Below, piece by piece: positions 16,689 to 30,070 of a stretch of DNA of 64,000 nt. Each line of letters begins with the position of its first letter. Position 1 is the first letter of the stretch. Location: positions 94,392-158,391 of the forward strand of contig CAUJHF010000017.1 in assembly GCA_963204745.1 (NCBI GenBank). Reading direction: 5' to 3'. The stretch comes from Pseudomonadota bacterium (GTDB lineage Bacteria; Pseudomonadota; Gammaproteobacteria; Steroidobacterales; GCA-2729495). The position numbers and the translations under genes were made by a program. The notes beneath the pieces are model-generated. The model did not search any database, was not told the DNA's origin, and worked only from the letters and a program-made list of their open reading frames with translations.

Positions 16689-17620
16689 CACTGGGTGGCT
16701 CCGCCGGCCGGACTGACCTGATCCATGTTCAGCGACAGAACCTGGGGCTGGCCGTCGCGTTCCAGCGTGACTGTTACCTGGGTGGCACCGCCGAGACTGC
16801 GGAACACTTCTGTTCCCTGGGCCGGATTATTCAAGACTACACCATTGATTTCCGTGATGAGATCGCCGGCCCGCAAGCCAAGCGCCGCAAACTGCTGGCG
16901 GTTCGGTCCGGGGTAGATGCGATAGCCTTTCAACTGGCCGTTCGGCATGAAGGGCTGCGGCCGCACCACCTCCAGAAACCCTGCCGTGTTCTGCGCCACA
17001 AACTCCTCGACATCGGCCTGTACGGCAGGGAAGCGCGCCGTGTTAGGCGCCGGAGCAGGGGTTGGTCTGCCGCTGCTCGCACTGCCGGCGGCCCGCGGCA
17101 AGCGCAGCACCTCAAGTTGTCCGGCGCGGCTCAGGATGACCAGATCCGGCTGGACTTTCTGCAGTGTCGCACCGCCGGGCAAGGGCATTTCGGCGAAGTA
17201 CACCTTCTCGGTACCGCTGCTGTCGGCAATGATCGCGTGGGCCACTTTGGGATCGTCAGCAGTAACCGTGGCGCGCAGTTGCAGGCTGAGACCGGTGTCC
17301 GGTGCGGTAAGTGCCGCGTCGCCGCTGATCGATGGTACGTCGTGCGAGACCTCGCCGAACAGGTGGGCGGCACCAATGCTGGCATAGTCGCTCTGGCTGA
17401 CCGCCACCGGCGATACGGATTGCAACGGTGCCGGCGGCCGCCAGACAGGGCTTTCAGCCACCGGGTAGAACGACCAGAGCAACCGGGCCAGGTAGTAGCC
17501 GAGCAGCAGCACAGCAAGGAAGGACACCCACGCGGGCAGGCGTTCGATGAGCAGCGCGTTGAACTGTGGCGAACTTTGACCGCTCCAACGACTGAGTGTC
17601 GCCTGTATGTTCAGCGTCAT
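16688..17620 (-). CDS. gspC: type II secretion protein GspC
   Basis: GspC links the inner-membrane platform to the GspD secretin. The 310-residue product has a short cytoplasmic start, one membrane helix (about residues 29-50), a homology-region domain (HLFGEV...LSLQLRATVTADDPKVAHAIIADSSGTEKVYF) and a C-terminal PDZ domain (GYRIYPGPNRQQFAALGLRAGDLITEINGVVLN). A PDZ rather than a coiled-coil end is the common arrangement. It leads the gspC-D-E-F block and is divergent from clpS across a gap of about 266 bases in which I saw no other gene. Confidence 0.93.
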   Translation of the reverse strand: MTLNIQATLSRWSGQSSPQFNALLIERLPAWVSFLAVLLLGYYLARLLWSFYPVAESPVWRPPAPLQSVSPVAVSQSDYASIGAAHLFGEVSHDVPSISGDAALTAPDTGLSLQLRATVTADDPKVAHAIIADSSGTEKVYFAEMPLPGGATLQKVQPDLVILSRAGQLEVLRLPRAAGSASSGRPTPAPAPNTARFPAVQADVEEFVAQNTAGFLEVVRPQPFMPNGQLKGYRIYPGPNRQQFAALGLRAGDLITEINGVVLNNPAQGTEVFRSLGGATQVTVTLERDGQPQVLSLNMDQVSPAGGATQ

Positions 17621-17886
17621 GTTGCCTGGTCCGGCCTGTTCCGGGTCATGGAATGGATCGGGACGGAGACAAAAAGCCGCGTAAAGTCATCGAGATTGAG
17701 CATAATCTTTTACTGTGCGGGGAGTGCGCAAATAAAGCAACCGTCTGGTCCGCGGATTGCGACCGGATTGGCGTCGTGCCGCAGTGCTTTCGTGTGCCTC
17801 TTGGCGGAAATCCGCTGTACTGGCTGCGTACGAATAAAGCGGTATCCTGAACACTCAAGGTTTCGGTGAGAAAGACGACTTCAACA

Positions 17887-18240
17887 ATGAATGACCCTGA
17901 TGACAATGACTCTGGCGACAAGGATATCGGGCGGCGGGCGGATGATGGACGCGGGCTCGCAGTCGAAGAGGCGCGGCCCAAGGTCAAGCGGCCGCCGCTG
18001 TACAGGGTACTGCTGCTGAACGATGACTATACGCCGATGGAATTTGTAGTAGATGTGCTGGAGCGGATTTTTGCGATGGACCGTGAGAAGGCCACCCGGG
18101 TCATGCTGGAGGTGCATACGCGGGGCAAGGGAGTCTGTGGTGTATTCACGTATGAGATCGCGGAGACCAAGGTTGCGCAGGTCGGTGCCTACGCCCAGCA
18201 GAATCAGCATCCGCTACTCTGCACGCTGGAGGAGACCTGA
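17887..18240 (+). CDS. clpS: ATP-dependent Clp protease adaptor ClpS
   Basis: ClpS delivers proteins with N-degrons to ClpAP. The 117-residue product has a flexible acidic N-terminus and the conserved folded domain: [20 protein letters not shown], then [25 protein letters not shown] and HPLLCTLEE. The [10 protein letters not shown] substrate-pocket motif is intact. An upstream in-frame GTG (17866) is an alternative start, but the ATG at 17887 begins the typical acidic tail. It lies six bases before clpA. Confidence 0.95.
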   Translation: MNDPDDNDSGDKDIGRRADDGRGLAVEEARPKVKRPPLYRVLLLNDDYTPMEFVVDVLERIFAMDREKATRVMLEVHTRGKGVCGVFTYEIAETKVAQVGAYAQQNQHPLLCTLEET

Positions 18241-18246
18241 ATCATC

Positions 18247-20523
18247 ATGTTGAGCAATGAACTCGAAGTCTGCCTGAACGAGGCTTTCCAGCAGGCCCGC
18301 ACGCGCCGTCATGAGTACATGACCGTCGAGCATCTGCTGCTCGCGGTGGCGGCTGTTCCTTCGGTCAGTGAAATTCTCAAGGGCTGCGGCGCAGACATGG
18401 CGCGGTTGTGCCGCGATCTGGAACAATTCATTGAGGAGTCAACGCCGCGGATTGCCGAGGGCAGCGATCTGGATGTGCAGCCAACGCTGGGCTTCCAGCG
18501 TGTGCTGCAGCGCGCAGTGTTTCATGTGCAGTCCAGCGGCAAGAAGGAAGTGCGCGGCGAGAATATTCTCGTCGCGATTTTTGGCGAGAAACAGTCGCAT
18601 GCGGTTTATCTGCTGGGACTCCAGGAAATCACCAGGCTTGATATCGTCAATTTCATTTCCCATGGCCTGTCAAAGCTGCGCGAGGATCAGGCGCCACCCA
18701 GGAACCCGTCGGCAGACGGCGACGATCCGGAAGGTGAGGGTACTGCGCTTGACAACTACACAACCAATCTCAACCGCAAGGCCCGGGAGGGCAAGATCGA
18801 CCCGCTGATCGGCCGGGAAGTCGAGGTCGAACGCACCATCCAGGTCCTTTGCCGGCGCCGCAAGAACAATCCGCTCTATGTTGGCGAAGCCGGCGTGGGC
18901 AAGACGGCCATCGCCGAAGGGCTGGCGAAGATGATCGTCGACGGGCAGGTGCCAGAGGTGCTGTCCGGCTGCACGATCTATGCACTGGACATGGGTGCGT
19001 TACTGGCCGGTACCAAGTATCGGGGTGATTTCGAAAAGCGCTTCAAGGCAGTCATCAAGGATCTCGGTCGGGACCCCGGCGCGATCCTGTTTATCGATGA
19101 GGTACACACGGTGATCGGGGCCGGCGCAGCTTCGGGTGGTGTGCTGGATGCCTCCAACCTGATCAAGCCGGTGCTCTCAAGCGGCGAGCTCCGCTGTATC
19201 GGTTCCACCACCTACCGGGAATATCGCGGCGTGTTCGAGAAGGATCACGCGCTGGCGCGCAGGTTCCAGAAGATCGACATCGTCGAGCCGACCGTGCCGC
19301 AGAGCATAGAGATCCTGCAGGGGCTCAAGTCGCGCTTCGAGGAGCATCACAAGGTCAGCTACACGGATGAGGCCATCGTCGCAGCGGTTGAGCTGTCGGC
19401 CCGCTTCATCAACGAGCGGCAGCTGCCAGACAAGGCGATCGATGTCATCGACGAGGCCGGAGCGAGTGTCCGCCTCGAGCCCGCGGCGACCCGCACAAGC
19501 GTGGTGGATGTGCCCCAGGTTGAGAACGTCATTGCCAAGATGGCGCGTATCCCGCCAAAGAATGTCTCAGCATCCGATCGCGATCAGCTGCGCAATCTCG
19601 AACGCGACCTCAAGCTGGTGATTTTCGGTCAGGACAATGCGGTTACCGCGCTGGCGTCGGCCATCAAGCTCGCTCGCTCGGGCCTCCGCGAGCCGGAAAA
19701 GCCGGTCGGCGCATTCCTGTTTGCCGGGCCAACCGGTGTAGGCAAGACCGAAGTCACCCGACAGCTGGCCCACTGTCTGGGCATCGAGCTGATTCGTTTC
19801 GACATGTCGGAGTATATGGAGCGTCATACCGTTTCACGGCTGATCGGTGCACCGCCGGGATACGTCGGTTTCGATCAGGGCGGTTTGCTCACCGAGGCGG
19901 TCAACAAGCATCCGCACGCCGTCCTTCTGCTCGACGAGATCGAGAAGGCCCATCCGGAAGTGTTTAACCTGCTCTTGCAGGTCATGGATCACGGCACGCT
20001 GACCGACAATAACGGGCGCAAGGCAGATTTCCGCAACGTGACCCTGGTGATGACCACCAATGCTGGTGCACAGGAGATGAGCCGGCCGTCGATGGGCTTC
20101 ACAAACCAGGACAACAGCACCGACGGCATGTCGATCATCAACCGCATGTTCAGCCCTGAATTCCGCAACCGGCTCGATGCCATCATCCAGTTTTCTCCGC
20201 TGGGGCCGGATGCCGTCTTGCGCGTGGTCGACAAGCTCGTGATGGAGCTTGAGGCCCAGCTGGACAAGAATGCAGTAACGATCGAGCTTGAGCCGGCTGC
20301 GCGACAGTGGATTGCTGACAAGGGCTATGACCCGAAGATGGGCGCGCGGCCCATGGCGAGGGTGATCCAGGAGCAGATCAAGCGGCCACTGGCGGAAGAG
20401 CTGTTGTTCGGTGACCTGGCCAAGGGCGGACATGTACGGGTGACTCTCGACACCGCGGGTGCCCTGACGCTGATCACTACGCCGGCAACGCGCAGCCTCG
20501 AGCATATGCCCGATCCGGCCTGA
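18247..20523 (+). CDS. clpA: ATP-dependent Clp protease ATP-binding subunit ClpA
   Basis: ClpA is the AAA+ unfoldase of ClpAP. The 758-residue product has a ClpN double repeat ([20 protein letters not shown]...), Walker A of AAA1 (GEAGVGKT, about residue 214) and Walker A of AAA2 (GPTGVGKT, about residue 494). AAA2 also has the pore-loop GYVGFDQGG and a C-terminal small domain ([23 protein letters not shown]). The length matches E. coli ClpA (758 aa) and the middle M domain of ClpB is absent. It is co-transcribed with its adaptor ClpS and converges on infA. Confidence 0.97.
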   Translation: MLSNELEVCLNEAFQQARTRRHEYMTVEHLLLAVAAVPSVSEILKGCGADMARLCRDLEQFIEESTPRIAEGSDLDVQPTLGFQRVLQRAVFHVQSSGKKEVRGENILVAIFGEKQSHAVYLLGLQEITRLDIVNFISHGLSKLREDQAPPRNPSADGDDPEGEGTALDNYTTNLNRKAREGKIDPLIGREVEVERTIQVLCRRRKNNPLYVGEAGVGKTAIAEGLAKMIVDGQVPEVLSGCTIYALDMGALLAGTKYRGDFEKRFKAVIKDLGRDPGAILFIDEVHTVIGAGAASGGVLDASNLIKPVLSSGELRCIGSTTYREYRGVFEKDHALARRFQKIDIVEPTVPQSIEILQGLKSRFEEHHKVSYTDEAIVAAVELSARFINERQLPDKAIDVIDEAGASVRLEPAATRTSVVDVPQVENVIAKMARIPPKNVSASDRDQLRNLERDLKLVIFGQDNAVTALASAIKLARSGLREPEKPVGAFLFAGPTGVGKTEVTRQLAHCLGIELIRFDMSEYMERHTVSRLIGAPPGYVGFDQGGLLTEAVNKHPHAVLLLDEIEKAHPEVFNLLLQVMDHGTLTDNNGRKADFRNVTLVMTTNAGAQEMSRPSMGFTNQDNSTDGMSIINRMFSPEFRNRLDAIIQFSPLGPDAVLRVVDKLVMELEAQLDKNAVTIELEPAARQWIADKGYDPKMGARPMARVIQEQIKRPLAEELLFGDLAKGGHVRVTLDTAGALTLITTPATRSLEHMPDPA

Positions 20524-20548
20524 GTACGGTACCGGTAAAGGTCCGGGA

Positions 20549-20767
20549 TCAGCGTGCGCGGAAGGTGATTCGTGCCTTGGACAGGTCGTAGGGGGTCAGT
20601 TCGACCGTTACCTTGTCGCCTGTGAGTATGCGGATGTAGTTCTTGCGCATCTTTCCGGAGATGTGCGCGATCACCACGTGTCCGTTCTCGAGTTTGACCC
20701 GGAATGTGGTGTTTGGCAGGGTCTCGGTAACGAGACCTTCCATGGTTATGGCATCTTCTTTAGGCAT
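20549..20767 (-). CDS. infA: translation initiation factor IF-1
   Basis: The 72-residue product is a single S1/OB-fold protein: [20 protein letters not shown], then [31 protein letters not shown]. It is almost the textbook IF-1 sequence. A GGAG site precedes the ATG. Its position between clpA and aat matches E. coli. Confidence 0.97.
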   Translation of the reverse strand: MPKEDAITMEGLVTETLPNTTFRVKLENGHVVIAHISGKMRKNYIRILTGDKVTVELTPYDLSKARITFRAR

Positions 20768-20791
20768 GAGCGCTCCGTCAGGAAGCCGCGA

Positions 20792-20820
20792 ATTGTGGTC
20801 TAAGTGGCTATATCCTGCAA
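20792..20820 (-). promoter_or_regulatory. candidate infA promoter
   Basis: On the reverse strand TTGCAG (20820-20815) is followed after 17 bases by CACAAT (20797-20792), giving a start near 20785 and a leader of about 18 bases before infA. It overlaps the last codons of aat. Confidence 0.45.
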
Positions 20821-21561
20821 GCGAGCCGGTGGATTGATGCCTGGAACCAGGCTCCGGGTGGGGCCGGGACCGAAGCGCCAGCCGGATTCCTGCAGTGGCG
20901 ATGCGGTCAAGCTGCTGACCGCACTGACGAACTCCGCGCGGTCCATCAGCTGGCTGCCCAGCGAGTTCAGGTGTCCGGTCTCGATCTGGCAGTCGAGCAG
21001 GCCGAAGCCGCGTCCGGCGAGCTGGTGCATAAGTGCAGCCAGCGCGACTTTGGAGGCGTCGCTCTCGGTGCTGAACATCGATTCACCGAAGAACACCCTG
21101 CCGATGGCGAGTCCGTAAAGGCCGCCGACCAGCTGGTCTCCGAGCCAGGTCTCTATGGAATGCGCATGACCGAGTTCATGCAGTTGCAGATAGGCGGCAC
21201 GCATTTCGGCCGTGATCCAGGTGCCCTGCAGTGCGCGTGTCCCGGCACAGGCATTGATGACGCCAGCAAAGTTCTGGTTGGCGGATACCGTGTAACGTCC
21301 GCTGCACAGGGTGCGGCGCAGGCTTCGCGACACATGCAGCTTACCGGGCAGCAGGACAGCGCGCGGATCCGGTGACCACCACATGATGGGTTGTCCGTCT
21401 TCGTACCAGGGAAAGATGCCTCGCCGGTAGGCAGCCAGCAGTCGCTCAGGTGACAGGTCGCCGCCCAGTGCCAGCAGTCCGTTCGGACTGTCCAGCGCCT
21501 GCGCCGGATCCGGAAATGTCTCCGGGGGATCTTCCGGGCGCAGGAGTGTCAGGCGTGACAT
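20800..21561 (-). CDS. aat: leucyl/phenylalanyl-tRNA--protein transferase
   Basis: Aat adds Leu or Phe to proteins with N-terminal Arg or Lys, creating N-degrons read by ClpS. The 253-residue product has [86 protein letters not shown] and [15 protein letters not shown]. All are family blocks. The frame stays open some 370 bases upstream into the next gene, but the family N-terminus begins at the ATG at 21561 ([11 protein letters not shown]). ClpS, ClpA and Aat together encode substrate tagging, recognition and degradation. Confidence 0.95.
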   Translation of the reverse strand: MSRLTLLRPEDPPETFPDPAQALDSPNGLLALGGDLSPERLLAAYRRGIFPWYEDGQPIMWWSPDPRAVLLPGKLHVSRSLRRTLCSGRYTVSANQNFAGVINACAGTRALQGTWITAEMRAAYLQLHELGHAHSIETWLGDQLVGGLYGLAIGRVFFGESMFSTESDASKVALAALMHQLAGRGFGLLDCQIETGHLNSLGSQLMDRAEFVSAVSSLTASPLQESGWRFGPGPTRSLVPGINPPARLQDIAT

Positions 21562-21580
21562 GTGCTGTCCATCCTGGCGG

Positions 21581-22723
21581 TCAGATCGTGTCCTTGCGAA
21601 AGGGTACGTGCGCGCGGGCGCTGTCCATGTATTCATCGATATGCGCACGCTCACGCTCGAGGTAGTTGTCGATCGCTGCGGCGAACTGCGGATGTGAAAG
21701 CCAGTGGGCGGACCAGGTTTCTGTGGGTGCGAACCCGCGCGCGAGCTTGTGCTCCCCCTGGGTGCCGGGCTCGAAGCTTCGTAGCCCGTTGGCGATGCAA
21801 TATTCGATTCCCTGGTAGTAGCAGGTTTCAAAGTGCAGGCTGTGGAAATTGCCGTTGCTGCCCCAGTAGCGACCGTAAAGTGTATCGGCGCTGCGATAAC
21901 AGATCGCCATTGCGACCGGCTCGCCATGCTGCCGGGCGAGTATCACCATCAGTTGATCCGGCAGGTTTGCCCCGATGCGCCGGAAGAAATCTTCGTTCAG
22001 GTAGGGGCTGCGACCGCGGTACAGAAAAGTGCTGGCATACAGCGGCATCAGTTGTTTCCAGAGGCCATGGTCGATTTCATGGCCGCTCAGGTGTTCAAAA
22101 CTGATTCCCGCCTCGGCGACACGCCTGCGTTCGCGTCTGCTCTTCTTGCGCTTCTCGGCGGTGAAGGTACCCAGGAAATCATCAAAGCTCGCGTAGTGCT
22201 GATTGTGCCAATGAAACTGGCAGTCCTTGCGCGGCATCATGCCGGCAGCACCGAGCAGCGGCATTTCGGCCGGATCCGGAAACAGCAGGTGCAGGGACGA
22301 GGCGCCTGACTGCCGCGTGAGCGCCAGAGCCGCGTCCAGCAGTTGCTGAGCGATTTCCGTCCGGTCTTCCCCGGGTGCATAAAGGAATCGCGTGCTGGTC
22401 GCCGGGGTATAGGGCACGCAGGAGACGAGCTTCGGGTAGTAATGCAAACCGGAGCGGCGGTAGGCATCAGCCCAGGCCCAGTCGAAGACGAACTCGCCGA
22501 GCGAGTTCGTCTTGCGGTACAGGGGCATGGCGCCGGCGACCATTCCCTGATCGTCGCGAACCGTCAGATGGCAGGGTGTCCAGCCGGTTGCGCTGCAGAC
22601 ACAGCCGGACTCTTCGAGGGCGAGGAGAAACTCATGGCGCAGGAAAGGATAGTTTGTGCCATGCAGGCGATTCCAGCTGGCCGCCGGAATTTCCGCAATG
22701 CTGGCGACGTTTTCGATCCGCAC
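21581..22723 (-). CDS. GNAT-like/FemAB-type family protein (DUF482)
   Basis: The 380-residue soluble protein matches the proteobacterial DUF482 family of GNAT-fold proteins. Recognisable blocks are SWNRLHGTNYPFLRHEFLLALEESG, DWAWADAYRRSGLHYYPKLVS, FTAEKRKKSRRERRRV and GSNGNFHSLHFETCYYQGIEYCI. A role in peptidoglycan or peptidyl modification has been proposed for relatives, but the substrate is unknown. It sits where E. coli has cydC-cydD, between aat and trxB, 19 bases before aat and 7 bases after trxB, so the three are likely co-transcribed. Confidence 0.85.
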   Translation of the reverse strand: MRIENVASIAEIPAASWNRLHGTNYPFLRHEFLLALEESGCVCSATGWTPCHLTVRDDQGMVAGAMPLYRKTNSLGEFVFDWAWADAYRRSGLHYYPKLVSCVPYTPATSTRFLYAPGEDRTEIAQQLLDAALALTRQSGASSLHLLFPDPAEMPLLGAAGMMPRKDCQFHWHNQHYASFDDFLGTFTAEKRKKSRRERRRVAEAGISFEHLSGHEIDHGLWKQLMPLYASTFLYRGRSPYLNEDFFRRIGANLPDQLMVILARQHGEPVAMAICYRSADTLYGRYWGSNGNFHSLHFETCYYQGIEYCIANGLRSFEPGTQGEHKLARGFAPTETWSAHWLSHPQFAAAIDNYLERERAHIDEYMDSARAHVPFRKDTI

Positions 22724-22730
22724 CTGTCAT

Positions 22731-23702
<972 letters not shown>

Positions 23703-23753
23703 TTAGGCGAAGCTGTGCTGTCGCGGCAAAGTTGCCACGGCTCCTGTTGCGGC

Positions 23754-23781
23754 TTGCACCGAAGCCCTGTGCTGCTATGAT
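23754..23781 (+). promoter_or_regulatory. ftsK promoter
   Basis: TTGCAC (23754-23759) and TATGAT (23776-23781) are 16 bases apart in the trxB-ftsK gap. The predicted start near 23788 argues that ftsK translation begins downstream at 23854 rather than at the TTG at 23794. Confidence 0.6.
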
Positions 23782-23853
23782 CGGCTGCGCTAATTGCTTG
23801 ACGGGCAGGCAGTTAGTTTTGTTGCTGTCGTATCACTGAAGCCGGGTAAAAGA

Positions 23854-26181
23854 GTGGGATCGGGCGCGTCCAGAGCAATCGGACTCGAGAACCGCGGCGT
23901 GGCCGCGCCGTTGACGCGCGTCATGCGCGAGTCGGCGCTGTGGGTGCTCGGTGCCGTTGCGCTCATCATGCTGGTGGCGCTGCTCAGTTACAGCAAGGAC
24001 GACCCCGGTTTCAGTCATGCGGTCGATAATGGGCCGCTGCGCAACCAGATTGGTACGGTAGGTGCCTGGTTCGCGGATGTCGCCTTCAGCCTCTTCGGTG
24101 CGCCGGCCCTGCTGTTCCCCGCCATGGTGATGCTCGCCGGGTGGATTATCTTCAATGCACGCACCAGCCCGGAGCCCATTGATCGCACGTTGTTGCTGAC
24201 CCGTGCTGCCGGCTTTGTGCTGACGCTGGCCAGCAGCTGCGCCCTCGCCGCACTGCATTTTTCAGCACCCGGCCTGCCCGCCACCGCCGGTGGCGGATTC
24301 GGCGAGTTGCTCGGCCGCTGGCTTGAGGCGGGTCTTGGCCTGCTGGGCGCAACGCTGCTTTTGCTGTCGGTCTGGCTGGCGGCGATATCGCTGTTCACGG
24401 GCCTGTCGTGGTTTGCGGTCATGGACCGGGTTGGCAAGATCGTACTCGACGGTATAGACCGCGGGCGCCAGCTGATCACGGATTTCCGCAGCCGGAGTGA
24501 AGGACAGCGCGCCCAGGAGGAACGACAGGAGACGGTCCGTAAAGAGCGCAGGAAGGTCGAGAAGAAGGTGCCGCCGCGTATCGAGCCCGTACTCGTACCA
24601 GCAGTGCCCAGTGTGCGCGCCCAGAAAGAGCGACAGGTGCCGCTGTTCGATGCTACTTCTGCACCGGGGGAGCTTCCGCCGCTGTCGCTGCTCGACGCGC
24701 CACACGAGCAGCCGCCCGGCTACACAAAGGAATCGCTGGAAGCGATGTCGCGGCTTGTGGAACTCAAGCTGAAGGACTTCGGCGTCGAGGTTGAAGTCGT
24801 TGCGGTGCAGCCCGGTCCGATAGTGACGCGCTTCGAGCTGGCTCCGGCGCCTGGTGTGAAAGTCAGCCAGATCAGTAATCTCTCCAAGGATCTGGCGCGT
24901 TCTCTGTCGGCGATCAGCGTGCGGGTCGTGGAAGTCATTCCCGGCAAGCCGACGGTCGGTCTCGAAATTCCGAATGAGACCCGCGAGATTGTCACGCTCG
25001 GCGAAATCCTGCGTTCGCAGGCCTATGAGGAGATGGCATCACCACTGACGCTCGCGCTCGGCAAGGATATCGGCGGCAAGTCGGTGGTGGCCGATCTGCA
25101 GCGCATGCCGCATCTGATGATTGCCGGCACCACCGGTTCGGGCAAGTCGGTGGGCATCAATGCGATGGTGCTGAGTCTGCTCTACAAGGCGCGTCCGCAG
25201 GACGTGCGCATGATCATGATCGATCCGAAGATGCTTGAACTCTCCGTCTACGAGGGCATCCCGCATCTGCTGGCGCCGGTCGTGACCGACATGAAGGAGG
25301 CAGCCAATGCCCTGCGCTGGTGTGTGGCAGAGATGGAACGCCGCTATCGGCTGATGGCGGCGCTCGGCGTGCGCAATCTGTCGGGTTTCAACCGCAAGGT
25401 GACGCAGGCTGCCGACAAGGGTGAGCCGATTCCAGATCCGCTGATCGGTACCGAATTTGCACCAAAGCCAATGCTGGACGGGTCTGTACCGGTTCTGACC
25501 ACGCTGCCGCAGATCGTGGTCGTGATTGACGAGTTGGCGGACATGATGATGGTCGTCGGCAAGAAGGTTGAGGAGCTGATCACGCGGTTGGCGCAAAAGG
25601 CGCGCGCTTCCGGTATGCACATGATCATCGCTACACAGCGGCCTTCGGTGGATGTGATCACCGGGCTCATCAAGGCAAATATTCCCACGCGAATTGCGTT
25701 TCAGGTATCGGCAAAGGTCGATTCGCGCACGATTCTCGACCAGAGTGGCGCTGAGTGCCTGCTGGGTCACGGCGACATGCTGTTTCTCCCGCCCGGCACG
25801 GGTATGCCGCTGCGGGTACACGGCGCCTTCGTCTCGGACCAGGAGGTGCACCGGGTGGTATCTGCGCTCAAGGGCGCTGGTGCCCCGGTTTACGTTGACG
25901 AAATCACTGAAGGTCCGGCAATGGCGATCCCGGGCATCTCCGGCGAGGCGGCCACCACCATGGAAGCCGATGGTGAGGCGGATGCACTGTACGACCAGGC
26001 GGTGCGGATCGTTGCCGAGACCCGACGCGCATCGGTCTCCGGCATACAACGACGTCTCAAGATCGGTTACAACCGGGCAGCGCGGCTCGTCGAGACCATG
26101 GAAGCAGCTGGCCTCGTCGGTCCCCTGCAGTCGAACGGGTTTCGGGAAGTGCTGGCGCCGCCACCGGCTGATGACGACTGA
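23854..26181 (+). CDS. ftsK: DNA translocase FtsK
   Basis: FtsK moves chromosome ends through the division septum and activates XerCD at dif. The product (about 775 aa) has four N-terminal membrane helices, a short charged linker ([18 protein letters not shown]), the alpha/beta motor (Walker A GTTGSGKS, Walker [13 protein letters not shown]) and a C-terminal winged-helix gamma domain ([29 protein letters not shown]). The linker is far shorter than in E. coli, as in Pseudomonas-type FtsK. The start is uncertain: GTG at 23854 is preferred because it leaves a normal leader after the promoter; a TTG at 23794 is in frame. Confidence 0.95.
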   Translation: MGSGASRAIGLENRGVAAPLTRVMRESALWVLGAVALIMLVALLSYSKDDPGFSHAVDNGPLRNQIGTVGAWFADVAFSLFGAPALLFPAMVMLAGWIIFNARTSPEPIDRTLLLTRAAGFVLTLASSCALAALHFSAPGLPATAGGGFGELLGRWLEAGLGLLGATLLLLSVWLAAISLFTGLSWFAVMDRVGKIVLDGIDRGRQLITDFRSRSEGQRAQEERQETVRKERRKVEKKVPPRIEPVLVPAVPSVRAQKERQVPLFDATSAPGELPPLSLLDAPHEQPPGYTKESLEAMSRLVELKLKDFGVEVEVVAVQPGPIVTRFELAPAPGVKVSQISNLSKDLARSLSAISVRVVEVIPGKPTVGLEIPNETREIVTLGEILRSQAYEEMASPLTLALGKDIGGKSVVADLQRMPHLMIAGTTGSGKSVGINAMVLSLLYKARPQDVRMIMIDPKMLELSVYEGIPHLLAPVVTDMKEAANALRWCVAEMERRYRLMAALGVRNLSGFNRKVTQAADKGEPIPDPLIGTEFAPKPMLDGSVPVLTTLPQIVVVIDELADMMMVVGKKVEELITRLAQKARASGMHMIIATQRPSVDVITGLIKANIPTRIAFQVSAKVDSRTILDQSGAECLLGHGDMLFLPPGTGMPLRVHGAFVSDQEVHRVVSALKGAGAPVYVDEITEGPAMAIPGISGEAATTMEADGEADALYDQAVRIVAETRRASVSGIQRRLKIGYNRAARLVETMEAAGLVGPLQSNGFREVLAPPPADDD

Positions 26182-26196
26182 CGGACTTCCTGGCGC

Positions 26197-26841
26197 ATGA
26201 TCCGGGCCACTTTCCTGCTGTGCTGTGCGCTCGTCTGTGCGCCGGGCAGCGCTGCGGCTGCGGTCAGTGGGGAAGATCCCGGCCTGCAACGTCTGCGCAA
26301 TTTCCTGACCGGGGTCACAACCCTGCGCGCTGATTTCCGGCAGCGCGTCGTCGATTCTCGCCAGCAGATCGTTGAAGATTCCAGCGGCCGGGTCCTCATG
26401 CAGCGCCCCGGACGGTTCCGCTGGGATTATCAGCAACCCTATGCGCGCGTGATCGTCGCTGACGGTACCAGGCTCTGGCTTTATGAAGCTGACCTGGAGC
26501 AGGTCGTCATCCGGCGGCTGCAAACCGGGATTGGCGATACACCGGCAGCGCTGCTGACCGGGAAAGAGAATGTGCTGGAGCGTTTCGATGTCGGCAAGTC
26601 ATGGCAGGCTGACGGATTGCAGTGGATTTCACTGGTGCCGAAAGCTGCCGATGGAGATTTTTCTGCCGTGCGGCTCGGCTTTGACGGGCCCAGACTCGTG
26701 AACCTGGAAATCGACGACCGGCTGGGTCAGCAGACTCAGCTGGAATTTTCCCGCATCGAGATCAATCCGCGACTGGACGACAAGAGCTTCAGTTTCGACA
26801 TCCCGCCCGGTGCGGATGTCATCGACGACAGCGCGCTGTGA
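26197..26841 (+). CDS. lolA: outer-membrane lipoprotein carrier protein LolA
   Basis: LolA ferries lipoproteins across the periplasm from LolCDE to LolB. The 214-residue product has a signal peptide ([16 protein letters not shown]) and the LolA fold marks: [52 protein letters not shown] and a C-terminal [17 protein letters not shown]. It follows ftsK by 15 bases and precedes rarA-serS, as in E. coli. Confidence 0.95.
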   Translation: MIRATFLLCCALVCAPGSAAAAVSGEDPGLQRLRNFLTGVTTLRADFRQRVVDSRQQIVEDSSGRVLMQRPGRFRWDYQQPYARVIVADGTRLWLYEADLEQVVIRRLQTGIGDTPAALLTGKENVLERFDVGKSWQADGLQWISLVPKAADGDFSAVRLGFDGPRLVNLEIDDRLGQQTQLEFSRIEINPRLDDKSFSFDIPPGADVIDDSAL

Positions 26842-27248
26842 CTTCCGTACTGCTGCCGCTGCGCTATGCGCATGTCTGGACAACTCTCGGTGGCATGTTG
26901 CTCGCTGTCATCCTGATTCTGGCCCTGATGCCCAACCCGCCGCCGTTGCCGTTTGCTTACAACGACAAGACCACACATGCGCTGGCCTTCATGGCGTTGA
27001 TGGTCTGGTTTTCCGGTGTTATCGAGATGCGGCGTCTGCCGATGCTTGCGATCTGCCTGGTGGCCTACGGCGTGCTGATCGAGTTGTTGCAGAGCCTTAC
27101 GGAGTCCCGTCAGCCCGAACTGCTGGATGTGGGCGCCGACGTCGCCGGCATTCTGCTAGGCTGGATTCTTGCCATCGCCGGTCTGCGGCGCTGGTGCGTA
27201 TGGCTGGAGTCGGGTCTTCAAGCATGGCGGGCAAACGAAAAGCGCTGA
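26838..27248 (+). CDS. VanZ-like membrane protein
   Basis: The 136-residue product has four predicted membrane helices and VanZ-family marks: [19 protein letters not shown] (the D/N-K-xxHxxAF motif), [33 protein letters not shown] (the E-xxQ...R...D-xxxNxxG-like region). VanZ homologues occur widely outside glycopeptide resistance and most have no known function. It starts with GTG in a GTGA overlap with lolA and overlaps rarA by 25 bases, so it is translationally coupled to both. Confidence 0.8.
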   Translation: MTSVLLPLRYAHVWTTLGGMLLAVILILALMPNPPPLPFAYNDKTTHALAFMALMVWFSGVIEMRRLPMLAICLVAYGVLIELLQSLTESRQPELLDVGADVAGILLGWILAIAGLRRWCVWLESGLQAWRANEKR

Positions 27249-28606
27249 GCGATCCGGCTCCCGGCAATGAAGCAAACTGGCGACCGCTGGCTGACCGGAT
27301 GCGACCGCGGACACTGGCCGAGGTCGCCGGGCAGGCGCAGTTGCTCGCCGCGGGAAAGCCGCTTGCGTACCTGCTGGCGGGCAGTGTCGGCGGTGCGCCA
27401 AAGGCACTGCATTCAGTTGTCCTGTGGGGCCCCCCCGGTACCGGTAAAACGACGATTGCCAGGCTGATCGCGGCTGCCAGCGGCGCGCATTTTGTAGCCC
27501 TTTCGGCCGTCATGGCAGGCGTCAAGGATGTGCGTGAGGCGGTGGCGCTTGCACAGGCTGACCGCAGCCAGCCGACCGTGCTGTTCCTCGATGAAGTGCA
27601 TCGCTTCAACAAGGCGCAGCAGGATGCATTTCTGCCCTATGTCGAAGACGGTACGCTGATCTTTATCGGTGCCACCACCGAAAACCCGTCTTTTGCACTC
27701 AATAACGCGCTTTTGTCCCGGGCGCGGGTTTGCGTGCTTGGGCCGTTGTCCGATGCAGATCTCCTGACCATCCTTTACCGGGCGATGGCCGACAGGGAGC
27801 GGGGGCTTGGTGCAACCGGTCTGGTCGCGGGTGAAGCCGAACTCCTGCAGATTGCTCAGGGCGCCGATGGCGATGCAAGGCGCGCGCTCAATCTGCTCGA
27901 GCTGGCTGCAGACCTGGCTCTTGCCCAGACAGAAGAGGGCGCCGCAGTGACGCTGACGCCTGCAGTCCTGGCGGCTGCTCTGGCCGGCAGTTATCGTCGC
28001 TTCGATCGTCAGGGCGATGTGTTCTACGAGCAGATCTCGGCGCTGCACAAATCGGTGCGTGGCTCCGATCCCGATGCCTCGCTCTACTGGCTGGCGCGCA
28101 TGCTTGATGGCGGCTGTGACCCTGCCTACGTGGCCCGCCGTATCGTGCGCATGGCCAGCGAGGACATCGGCAACGCTGATCCGCGCGGCCTCACCCTGGC
28201 TCTCGAAGCCTGGCAGGCTTACGAGCGGCTCGGCACACCGGAGGGCGAGCTGGCGCTGGCGCAGGCCGTCGTTTTTCTCGCCTGTGCGGCAAAGAGCAAT
28301 GCGGTGTATCGGGCCTGGCAAGCGGCGCAGGCTGATGTTCGCACGCATGGCAGCCAGGAGGTTCCTCTTGAGCTGCGCAATGCCCCGACCGCACTGATGC
28401 GCGAACTGGGTCATGGCAAGGGCTATCGCTATGCTCACGATGAGCCCGACGGCTTTGCGGCAGGCGCCCGCTATTTCCCTGAGGGACTCGGCCAGCGCAG
28501 CTACTATGAGCCGGTCGACCGCGGGCTCGAGATCAGGATTGCGGAGAAGCTCGCGACCTTCAGGGCGCGCAACCTGGCCGCCCGAAAGCCACCAACGAAG
28601 TCCTGA
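27224..28606 (+). CDS. rarA: replication-associated recombination protein RarA (MgsA)
   Basis: RarA is a clamp-loader-like AAA+ ATPase that acts at stalled forks. The 460-residue product has [21 protein letters not shown], Walker [10 protein letters not shown] (residues 69-77), Walker [17 protein letters not shown], sensor 1 [11 protein letters not shown] and the C-terminal tetramerisation region ([20 protein letters not shown] and [21 protein letters not shown]). The ATG at 27224 gives the family start; the open frame further upstream is the antisense-free continuation through the VanZ-like gene. It is followed by serS as in E. coli. Confidence 0.95.
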   Translation: MAGKRKALSDPAPGNEANWRPLADRMRPRTLAEVAGQAQLLAAGKPLAYLLAGSVGGAPKALHSVVLWGPPGTGKTTIARLIAAASGAHFVALSAVMAGVKDVREAVALAQADRSQPTVLFLDEVHRFNKAQQDAFLPYVEDGTLIFIGATTENPSFALNNALLSRARVCVLGPLSDADLLTILYRAMADRERGLGATGLVAGEAELLQIAQGADGDARRALNLLELAADLALAQTEEGAAVTLTPAVLAAALAGSYRRFDRQGDVFYEQISALHKSVRGSDPDASLYWLARMLDGGCDPAYVARRIVRMASEDIGNADPRGLTLALEAWQAYERLGTPEGELALAQAVVFLACAAKSNAVYRAWQAAQADVRTHGSQEVPLELRNAPTALMRELGHGKGYRYAHDEPDGFAAGARYFPEGLGQRSYYEPVDRGLEIRIAEKLATFRARNLAARKPPTKS

Positions 28607-28637
28607 AGCCGGGCTCGTGCGCCGGAGCGCGGTGTAA

Positions 28638-29963
<1,326 letters not shown>

Positions 29964-30070
29964 ACCGGACTGGACGGCAGGGCACCCGCTCCGGGGGCAG
30001 CCTCGCCGTCGCGGACTTCGGCGGCTTGCTCGGCTGGCTCGGCTGGCTTGGTATCGCCGTGCTGAATGCC

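Noticed and set aside
21562..21927. N-terminal extension of aat to 375 residues
   Set aside because: The added residues are low-complexity and overlap the next gene; aat sequence starts at the ATG at 21561.
25039..26523. A 494-codon reverse frame opposite ftsK and lolA
   Set aside because: Both forward genes are certain and the reverse product has no recognisable domain.
26810..27223. N-terminal extension of rarA to 598 residues
   Set aside because: The region is the VanZ-like gene in another frame; RarA sequence begins at 27224.
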